Under the pieces are notes generated by a model. The model was not told the DNA's origin and made no database searches. It was given only the letters and a program-made list of their open reading frames with translations. A stretch of 64,000 nucleotides of DNA from Ceriagrion tenellum. Taxonomy: Eukaryota; Arthropoda; Insecta; Odonata; Coenagrionidae. Each line of letters begins with the position of its first letter. Positions within the stretch are counted from its first letter, which is position 1. This document shows, piece by piece, positions 56,268-64,000 of this stretch. The translations under genes were made by a program, and so were the position numbers. The stretch is taken from the NCBI GenBank assembly GCA_963169105.1, contig OY720644.1, positions 2,811,001-2,875,000 on the forward strand. The letters run 5' to 3'.

Positions 56268-57639
56268 CATGGATTTAGGGTATTTATTGGATTTTGTTTG
56301 AAGATAGTATTTTAAGTGTTTTTTCCCCGACTTTCAGACATCTTAAGAAATTTGCCCCCATAACCCGCCTTATTATTAAAGAGAAAACATCCCTTAGTTG
56401 AAAGAATGTTGCCTCCCCCCGCCCCTGCCTTTTATTTTTAAAGAGAGCACAACCTCCCCTCCTTCGTAAGGGCTCATACCATTTTATTTTATCTCAGGCT
56501 AAACCCTATCGCCCGCTCGAAGGGTGCGGAGTAGGGGCGTGCCGGGGTGAAGCCGAGGGTGCGTCCAATGGGGTTTAGTCCAACGGCATGGAGAGAGAGA
56601 GAGAGAGAGAGGGAGATAGAGAGAACCCTGGGAGTATAAGGAGCAAATGGTACGCTCGCCTGTGCTACGTTGCCCGAAAGGGATACCCGAGGACTTAAGG
56701 GTATTATACATATATCTTGAAGTGGATTGCGGAGATCCAATCTTTCCTATCTCTCCCACGCACTCTCGCCTCTCTTCCTCGTCCTCCTTCTTCTATTACC
56801 CATTTTTCTCATATCCCGACCGCGGGCGCATTATTTTACGCATTTTCTTCCCTTCTTCTCGTTTGTTCTAATAACAGGATGCCCGGCGAAATAAATTTTT
56901 TTCCTTGAGTTTTCCAGGTCTTTTCGGTAATTTTTGTAATTTTTCCATTTAAAATTAGAATGTTTTGTTGGTATGACAAACACTAAATATTTTGAGACTT
57001 ACTTCGTTTATACACGACGGTGGATCAATTAGTTACGGACGATAAATTTTTCCCGCATTAGAGTTCATGATGGAGATACTTTCACAGAATCTATTTTGAA
57101 GTTCGCCCAGATGTTGGCTTTTTTGTTTCTGGAGCGCCTATCACGGCTAAAGAGTGAACTACTCAGAAAAGTGGTCGTGTGTTGTACAGTCATCTGCGTG
57201 TAAAGAGCAGGGAGTCGTCGCTCATTTTCTGTGAGATCAAGACCGAAACCTGAGTGAACTCCAAACCGAGATAATATAATGGAAGTGTACAGGGAAGTGA
57301 CATCTATTGTGGCCATAAAAGTGGTGTGTTTTGTTGAAGTGTGATAGTATTCAAATAGTTTACAAAATGGTGTGTATCTTTAATAAACGGGGGAGGGAAT
57401 GAACGTGAGGCTGCAGATAATGGTCGAAAAACGCCGAGATGCGTTCAGTAGAGAATGTAGAGTGTTAGTTAGGATGGCCTTCGACATAAGCTCTTACACC
57501 TAGACCTTGAGTGGCCGATTGTGCCGACCACATTTTTAATCTGCCTGCAACATGCACATAGGGGACAGATGGTGAAGGTATGAATGGTCCCCCATCCAAC
57601 CCTCGTCCGGGCCCAACATTGATTAACTTCCATGATTTT
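56268..57639. other. Unassigned sequence; (GA)n at 56,591-56,612
   Basis: The overlapping frames at 56,489-56,908 cross the microsatellite and have no domain. Confidence 0.4.
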
Positions 57640-58500
57640 ACGGGAAGTGGTGTTTCAATGAGGCTAGGCCCTTGCCTAAAGTAGTAGTTCAGTAGGGGAA
57701 CTGCAAGAGGAAACGATAGTACTGCCGGGGACGTTAGGTTTGTGAATTTTAGGAAGGATGTAGAAATGAGGGGTTTTGGGGGTGAGGAGCGGAAAGAATG
57801 GAAAGGTGACACTTAGTTCAAACCTTCTATTGGACTTTTTTGGAGGAGAAGCGACGTAAACTCATTTGCAAAATCAGCAGTGAGATCTGAGGGGACAGGC
57901 CTGTAGGAGGATGTATCAGAAAGTTGCCTTAGGGTTTCGTTTATAGTCATTAGTGTTTGTGTGTGGCCGGATTGATAGAAAGTATAGGAAATAATTCGTT
58001 GAGAGAATTTTAGGGACTATACGCCTGGGAAGAAAGTGGTGCAAATAGAAATATTGTTGTACTTTGGACAGGACGTTGATTCAGGTTGGTACGGTTTTCT
58101 AAGGATTTTGTAATATAAAAGGGATTCAGGGTAGCCCCTGCGAAAAAGAGTCTGGTGTAGGTTGGAAAGAAAGCGATCAAGGGACTCCGGGTTGTTACAA
58201 ATTCGATGGCCTCCGATAGAAAGTGAGTATGGGAGGGAACGTTTGGTATGTGAGGGATGACAACTGCTGAAGTGAAGGTATTGCTGTTTATTAGTGGGCT
58301 TTATATGAACAGCGGTACTGAACTTACGGTTGGATAAAGATACGTCGAAATGGAAAAAGGTTATATGGGTGGAAGATATAGTTGAGGTGAAAGATACAGA
58401 TAAGGTAGCATTGAGAGAGGAAATGAAGGAGTTTAGGGAGTCGATGTCATGTGTTCAAAGTAGAAAAATATCATTTTTGTAACGGAGCCACAGAAGAGGT
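57640..58500 (-). pseudogene. Penelope-like reverse transcriptase, two fragments out of order
   Basis: Minus strand from 58,490: WLRYKNDIFLL, stop, THDIDSLNSFISSLNATLS, then ITFFHFDVSL, FSTAVHIKPTNKQQYLHFSS and CHPSHTKRSLPYS, the palm and thumb of a Penelope RT with YxDD changed to YKND. From about 57,960 downwards it reads LRQLSDTSSYRPVPSDLTAD, then FLPKIHKPNVPGSTIVSS, motifs that normally lie before the palm. Two partial copies in tandem, or an internal rearrangement, explain this order. Stops and frameshifts inactivate both. Confidence 0.8.
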
Positions 58501-58540
58501 TAAAAGGGGGCTTGGGAGAGGTAGTTCTTTTCCAGAAGAC

Positions 58541-58620
58541 ATAGAAACCCGGGTCGTGGTGGAGTGTGTTTTTGTACTCTGAGGTTGGTAAAAGTTTCAT
58601 AAGTTAATCAATATTTGTGC
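58541..58620 (+). ncRNA. 3' half of a hammerhead motif at an inverted Penelope end
   Basis: GAAAC (58,544-58,548), CCGG, GTC (58,553-58,555) and GTGGTGGAGTGTG match the right part of the motif at 5,266-5,311, and the following GGTAAAAGTTTC also matches. The CTGATGA box is gone. It lies 5' of the minus-strand RT and points the other way, as in the 4.5 kb element. Confidence 0.65.
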
Positions 58621-58643
58621 TGGAGTACCACACAGTGTACGAA

Positions 58644-58751
58644 TATCGTCTACGTCTACGTAATACCCTGCGAGCCACCACGAGGGTGTGCGGTAGGGGG
58701 TGATGATCACCAAACGTGCACTATTGACATGCAACTAGGATATTTAATGGA
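58644..58751 (-). mobile_element. Inverted 3' terminus of the same LINE
   Basis: On the minus strand it reads TCCATTAAATATCCTAGTTG, CATGTCAATAGTGCACG, GGTGATCATCACCCCCTACC and GGCTCGCAGGGTATTACG with TAGACG units. It continues exactly where the plus-strand 3' UTR stops, as judged against the copy at 19,780-20,204. Confidence 0.8.
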
Positions 58752-59484
58752 GTTGCTTCGGACGCATGGATTGTGGCCTCATGGCGTAGCCATAGGGTCA
58801 CCCTCCGAAAACGAGGATCGGCAAGGGCGGAGGCTGAGCCGATCCCTGTGAGCTATAGATTCGATGTTCTGGCGGAGGCTGAGACATCGGAAATAGAGCT
58901 GGGAGGTGGGTCACCGAATGGGGAGTCGTGAGAGAAAGGAGGGAATTGTAGTTATAGGTAGTTATAATGTCCGTCGTATAGTGGCCCCACTGCGTGGTAA
59001 GGCCCGAAGAGAAGGAGACGATGTACGGGTCACCTCCTGGTGTATACCAGGAGGAGAGGTGGCACAGGTGACGAAGGCGATGAAGTCGGCGGTCAAGGGC
59101 ACGAACTGCTCTAAGTTGCATGTAGTGGCCCATGTTGGGGCCAATGACGGTGTGGGTCGGGGATCAGAGGAGATTTTAGACTCTGTGAGAGATCTATGCT
59201 CCGAGTTCCGCCGTATTCGCAGAGGATCTGGTACTAATATTATGAGGCTCACTATATGCAGCTTGGTACCAAGGACGGATCGGGGTTCGATGGTTCAGAG
59301 CCGAGTGGAAGGCATAAACCAAAGACTCCGTGAAGTCTGTGGGAGCGTGGGAGCGGAGTTCTTAGATCTCAGGCCGGTGCTGAATTCGTGTCGAGTGCCA
59401 TTAAATCGCTCGGGTGTCCATTATGCATATGAGGCATCGCATAAGGTAGCGAGCAAAATATTTGAGCATACCCAGCGAGTTTAG
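58752..59484 (+). pseudogene. LINE ORF1 remnant with SGNH/GDSL esterase-like domain
   Basis: The open part (58,906-59,484, 192 codons) reads GIVVIGSYNVRRIV, LHVVAHVGANDGVG, TICSLVPRTDRGSM and NRSGVHYAYEASHKVASKIF. These are SGNH hydrolase blocks: I (normally GDS, here GSY), III (GxND, kept) and V (normally DGVH, here SGVH). CR1-type ORF1 proteins often carry such a domain. Loss of the GDS order and the block V Asp would abolish esterase activity. Upstream, in the same frame, stops at 58,849 and near 58,895 cut off an earlier segment. Confidence 0.75.
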
Positions 59485-59854
59485 CATAGATGGTAGACAA
59501 GAGAGTAGGTCAGTTAGTGGGAACGAATTCAGTGCATTTCCAGAAAGTCAGATAATAAGAGTACACAAAGTTTAGGGCCTAGGAAAAGCTTAATAGATGA
59601 CAATAAATGAGAAATATTTAGGGAAGAGAGTAGGTCAAATAGTGGGCCATTAAATAACATGCCATTCACCAGGATAGCAAAGAATAACGAGTTGATCAGA
59701 CAACACAGTATAGGTTTAGCGGGACGGAAGAAAGCACAGAAAAAGGAAAAACAACACCAATGAATTTCCAAACTGTAACTTTCCCAATAATTTAGAAAAC
59801 AGAAACCCCACAAATACAATAAGCAGACATATTAAAATAGAGGTATTTTCAGTA
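59485..59854 (+). other. Spacer between LINE ORF1 and ORF2
   Basis: No long frame on the plus strand. An overlapping 96-codon minus frame (59,529-59,819) is probably chance. It may include a degraded start of ORF2. Confidence 0.5.
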
Positions 59855-60844
59855 GTGGTAGTTAATTGTCGTAGTTTAAGAAGCAAGATACCTGAGTTCC
59901 ATCACCTTATAGAGAGTACTAATTTTGACATAATTATAGGAACGGAAAGTTGGTTAACAAGCGATATTGCTGATAGTGAAATTTTTCCAGTAAACTTTAG
60001 GGTATACAGGAGAGATCGAGAGGGTCGACCGGGAGGGGGAGTATTAATCGCAGTTAAGAACACAATAGTCAGCAAAATAGAAGTGATTCCCGATAATATA
60101 ATAGAAAGTGTATGGTGTTCCATTCAATGTGCTAATTCGAAAGTAATATATGTTCGTGCCTACTATAGACCACCCCATTCCGATGTACTCTCAGTATTAG
60201 AACTCGAGAAACAGATCAGGTCCATTAATTCCCATAGTAACGAACGACAGATAATTGTAGGTGGAGATTTCAATACACCATCGATAGATTGGAAAACATG
60301 CAGTCATAAGTCTGGGGGTAGGGACAAAGAAATCTTCGAGTCATTGCTTAACCTGTTCGCATCATACGCACTACATCAAATAGTAAATTTGCCTAATAGA
60401 GGGGAGAATGTTCTCGACTTACTTGCCACAAACATCCCTGAAAAAGTTACTAAAGTTGAAAATGTCGATGGAATAAGCGACCAAAAGGTAGTATACGTAA
60501 AATTTTCCCTCAATACTGAAAAAATTTTTAAATTAAAAAGAAAGATTTACCTTTTTTGTAAAGCAGATTTTAACGGATTTAGACGTGACTTTAAGACATC
60601 TTTTGAAAAATTCGCGAACATTCGCAAACATAGTGATACAGACAATAGATGGAAAGAGTTCCTCCAAATTACGCGGTCACTTGTCAACAGATATATACCT
60701 CATGAGTATAAGAGTGAGAATAGGGAACCAAGGTGGTACAACGCGGAGGTTAGAAAATGTTTAAAATGCCAACGAGTTAGCCACGCAAAACTAAGAAAAA
60801 TGAAGAAAAATGTAGCTAATAGCGATCTGAAAAAAAGCGTTTAG
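59855..60844 (+). pseudogene. LINE ORF2 AP-endonuclease-like (EEP) domain
   Basis: The 329-codon frame covers the EEP fold that nicks target DNA: VNCRSL (Asn4), GTESWL (Glu31), YRRDREGRPGGGVLIAVK, VRAYYRPP (Tyr103), VGGDFNTPSIDW (Asp138, Asn140), VLDLLATN (Asp188) and GISDQ (208-210). The last normally reads SDH; the catalytic His is Gln here. The frame ends at TAG because of one extra A in the A7 run at 60,830-60,836; the downstream RT frame resumes at FSEFKRKVLGEQPEGNPKAF. It starts without a clear upstream ATG; Met59855 is the first in frame. Confidence 0.85.
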
Positions 60845-62545
60845 TGAATTCAAGAGAAAAGTACTCGGAGAACAACCAGAGGGAAATCCGAAAGCATTTT
60901 GGTCATATGTTAGGGAAGTACAGGGAACTAAAAAGTCAACGGTTAATTCCTTGAAAAACGAAAATAGTCTAAATAGTGACTTCCAGTTTAGATAAGGCTA
61001 ACTTGTTGAATTATTTTTTCAGAGCGTTTTAAATCAATCTAAGTATAGTTTGCGCGAAACCATACCAGACCGATTTCAACAACCAATGCCCCCGATCGAT
61101 ATATCTTGTAGCGGAATCGTATCCTTACTAAGTAACATTAGCCCGAACAAGTCCTCAGGTCCTGGTGAAATTCCAGCTTGTGTGTATAAAGAATTAGCTC
61201 GCGAAATGGCTCCGTATCTTAAAGTAGTACTTAACAAATATCTCGAAGAACACGCGGTTCCCAAAGACTGGAAGATAGCAAACGTGACCCCAATTTATAA
61301 AAGCGGAGATAGGGTACACCCATGTAATTATAGACCAATATCATTAACGTCACTATCATGTAAAATTATAGAGCATATAATAGTTACATCAATAATGGGA
61401 CTACTCGACAGCCAGCATTTATTGATAACAAACCAGCATGGGTTCAGAAAGGGACGGTCTTGAGAAACTCAATTAGGTCTTTTTGTTCATGATATTTTAG
61501 TTTCCGGAGAAGGTAACGTACAGGTAGACGCAGCGTTTCTTGACTTTAGAAAAGCTTTTTCCAAGGTTCCTCACTGTAAGTTAGTCGCGAAGTTAGCATC
61601 ATGCGGGATAGACAGTAATATAGTTGGCTGGATAGGAGACTTCTTACACGAACGCGTTCAAAGGGTGATATTAGATGGTGTCAGCTCAGGCGAAGTAAAA
61701 GTTACATCGGGTGTTCCCCAGGGAAGCGTGATAGGCCCAATTTCATTTCTTCTACACGTAAATGACTTGAATACAGTAGTAAAAAATAGCAAGCTCCGTC
61801 TTTTTGCCGATGATGCACTAGTGTATAAGGAAATTATAAATGAAGAGGACATCCAGTCTTTAGCTAAGGATTTAGATGCGATTGATGATTGGTGTGATAT
61901 TTGGCAGCTTGAATTAAATTTGAAGAAATGCGTGGTAATGAACTTTTGGAACAAGAATGGCTTTCCCCGGAATAATTATTGCATCAAAGAAAAGAAAATA
62001 CCTAACGTAAAATCTATTAAATACTTAGGCGTCACCATAACTGAAGACATGTCATGGGGGAAACACATCAGGGAAATAACTAGTGTAGCAAACCGTAGAT
62101 TAGGATTCGTAAAAAGCGATCTAGGCAAATGCGATGAGAGAGTACGAAAAAGAAGCTATTTTACACTTGTCAGGCCTCATTTAGAATTTGACTCTAGTAT
62201 ATGGGATCCGTACGAGGAATGTATGATAAAAGATTTAGAGCGAGGTTTGTTAAAGACCGTTTTGATAATTGTATAAGTGTTACGAGTTTAATAGAAGAAC
62301 TAGGATGGGAATAACCATCAAAACGCAGGTTAAAATTTAGGTAAAATCTTTTAATTAAATTCGAAACAGAGTTGTTCACAGATGATGTTAGATATATATT
62401 GAGAACCCCTGCGTATTATGCTAGGTTTGATCATATTAACAAGATTAGAGAGATAGATTGTCGTACCGGTAGATTTAAAATGCCATTTTTCCCTCGTGCC
62501 ATAAGAGAGAACAATGGGCAGCGTAGCAAAGGGATAGGTAGGTGA
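60845..62545 (+). pseudogene. LINE ORF2 reverse transcriptase and C-terminus
   Basis: Parts in order: linker AFWSYVREVQG; RT fingers (61,050-61,463) with NKSSGPGEIPACVYKELARE, PKDWKIANVTPIYKSGD, NYRPISLTS and NQHGFRKGRS; TGA at about 61,460 where a Cys codon is expected; FLDFRKAFSKVPH (motif A); 61,665-62,276 with VTSGVPQGSVIGP, LRLFADDALVY (catalytic FADD kept), YLGVTITEDMSWGKH and LVRPHLEFDSSIWDP; a frameshift near 62,235; then RFVKDRFDNC, two stops, YYARFDHINKIREIDCR and FFPRAIRENN to TGA at 62,543. Frameshifts also lie near 60,990 and 61,015. Not functional as it stands, but the best preserved RT here. Confidence 0.9.
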
Positions 62546-62682
62546 AATATAGTTAGAGTAGTCTGTAGTGCATGATGCATGTAATAACGACCAATAATCC
62601 CTTTCTTACAATGTAGATACTAACCATCTAGATGCATGTGACCCTATATGTGACCCATGTCTCCATTAAATATGCAATATCG

Positions 62683-64000
62683 CGTTTCGTTATGTTGATT
62701 TGCTCCCTAATGCTTGTATTTTTATCCGCTGCGCAGTAGTAACGTCACGTTTAGTACACTCCCTGCATAACTCTTGAATATTCGTTTGGTAATTGGCAAA
62801 ATCAACTTATGCAAATAGTTTCTCTCATATTGCTCTCATAATAATAGCGGAGCGAATGTTGGCGGTTGCCGTGACAATTAGGGGGAGGTTTTTACCATTC
62901 CATCAATACTCGTAGTGTCATCAAAGTTATTGCGTCGTAAATTTTGGTGGTAACCAGAGAAAATATTACATAGATGTATTATCTCTTCATCTGCTTATGG
63001 TTAGATAGCCCGGGAAATACCTTTTAACGGAAGGCGGCAATGGGTCCGGACTCGGAAATGGGGAAAAACAAACCGATATTGGTTAATAACAGATTATATT
63101 TTTATTCCTTTTCCGGCATTACCAATATACCTACTATCAGAAATCGGTATTACCGGAGGTATTATCGGCTATTATACCGGAGGTAAAATCGGAGTATTGA
63201 AAATACCGGTACTTGAGCAGCTAGGTCATTTGGTGTCTAAGCTTTCCGTTGCTAAAGGGAAAAAAGTTGAAGGACGTTAAAGCGTAATACAGGAAGATCT
63301 TGAAACGGATGTTTACATGGAATGCAGAAAATCATTTCCCATGACTTTTATTTACTTAAGTTACATTGCAGTATCACGTTGCTTAAATTTTATGTGGGGA
63401 ATTCTCATTTGAAGGCAGTACTAAGACAGTAGAAGCTTGATGGGAGGTTAATTGAAGCCATGAAAAAATTATCCTCCACTGAAGTTGAATAAATTGTATT
63501 AATATTTGCGAGTTTTACCATGGTGATGGAAATAAATCTTATTAGTTTAAGGAAATACGGGACTAATTGAGTCAGAGAAAAGTCATTTAGAATTAATTTA
63601 TACAATTAAAGGGTCTAAAATACTGTTATACCGATTATATAGTGTCGGTACGAGCAATGCTTTCAAATAGTCGTCGCTTGGATAATGGTACAATTATAGG
63701 GATGTTCCAAGACTAATTGAAACAAGTGACGTCATATGCGGTAGAGCGGTAAGTGATCTAATGTTAAAGAAGGGGTTAATAAGTACTCACGAACACTGGC
63801 ACGCGACTTAACAACACTGGGATGCTTTATACTCACCTGTAAGAAAACATAAATATAATTTTAAAAATTGTACGGCAAAGTAAAAAAAAGTATCAAATTT
63901 TATGAAGTTTTTCAGTGACGATTGTGATTTCTCCCCACCACCAGCAATTAACTACTGTGAAATTGTGACGAGAAAATGTTCACCTTCCCATTTTTATAGA
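62683..64000. other. Unassigned; ACCGGTATT-type palindromic words at 63,070-63,210
   Basis: ACCGATATTGGT, ATCGGTATTACCGGA and AATACCGGT repeat in both orientations, which may mark the end of a small DNA transposon. The rest is AT-rich with no coding signal. Confidence 0.4.

Larger units (their letters stand above)
58642..62682 (+). mobile_element. CR1-like LINE with inverted 3' end (twin-priming structure)
   Basis: The body (58,752-62,673, plus strand) has ORF1 esterase, EEP endonuclease and RT. The last ~108 bp of the family 3' end is absent after 62,673 and is found inverted at 58,644-58,751. The two pieces overlap by 12 bp (TCCATTAAATAT at 62,662-62,673; complement at 58,740-58,751). AATATCG lies outside both ends (58,642-58,648 and 62,676-62,682). 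This fits one insertion with an inverted, nearly full-length 5' part. Confidence 0.75.

Noticed and set aside
58906..59484. Host lipase or esterase gene
   Set aside because: The SGNH-like blocks lie directly upstream of an EEP/RT ORF2 in the same element and have lost catalytic residues; it is LINE ORF1.

Overview
This is a window of repeat-rich animal genomic DNA, probably from an arthropod. There is no operon-like packing of genes, no long clean ORF, and no recognisable host protein exon. Decayed copies of several retroelement lineages are present instead: CR1-like LINEs with an esterase ORF1, LINEs of the endonuclease-reverse transcriptase type, a third LINE lineage, Penelope-like elements (PLEs) with hammerhead ribozyme motifs, tRNA-derived SINEs and small non-autonomous DNA transposons. 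The arthropod call is an inference from this mix; no host gene confirms it.

Layout. 1-4.5 kb: unassigned sequence and a SINE relic. 4.5-5.4 kb: a foldback PLE with two intact hammerhead motifs and a 13-bp target-site duplication (TSD). 6.7-7.8 kb: a terminal-inverted-repeat (TIR) element that may be PIF/Harbinger-like, then a LINE scrap. 8.4 kb and 26.6 kb: two copies of one AT-rich TIR element. 12.2-13.8 kb: CR1-like pieces. 15.05 kb: a PLE-like palindrome. 19.6-24.1 kb: a dense LINE graveyard with one nested insertion. 24.4-25.2 kb: two PLE-like inverted repeats. 28.2-28.5 kb: a CpG-rich stretch with a palindromic CRE/E-box and a splice-donor-like site, the best candidate for a host promoter. 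29.8-31.6 kb: a TIR element and two LINE tails. 33.2-38.3 kb: minus-strand LINE pieces and one plus-strand CR1-like tail. 39-41.3 kb: a second foldback PLE, a SINE with a 13-bp TSD, a perfect 93-bp inverted repeat with a 13-bp TSD, and a ribozyme-like relic. 44.5-51.6 kb: more LINE tails. 53-55.8 kb: a tRNA SINE, a PLE endonuclease relic, and an intact SINE with a 13-bp TSD. 57.6-58.6 kb: PLE reverse transcriptase (RT) pieces. 58.64-62.68 kb: the most complete LINE in the window.

How the parts relate. The CR1-like LINEs share a 3' tail of about 60 bp that ends in a TGTAGA-type microsatellite; about ten copies on both strands mark insertion ends. The 58.6-62.7 kb copy carries its last ~108 bp inverted at its 5' side, with a 12-bp overlap at the switch and a 7-bp direct repeat outside, which is the arrangement expected from twin priming. 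The PLE pieces together show RT, linker, GIY-YIG endonuclease and ribozyme-bearing ends, and most ribozyme motifs occur as inverted pairs.

The most interesting material is the group of palindromic elements carrying paired, oppositely oriented hammerhead-type motifs. Coordinates and motifs were read by eye from sequence; family names come from motif recognition without database searches.
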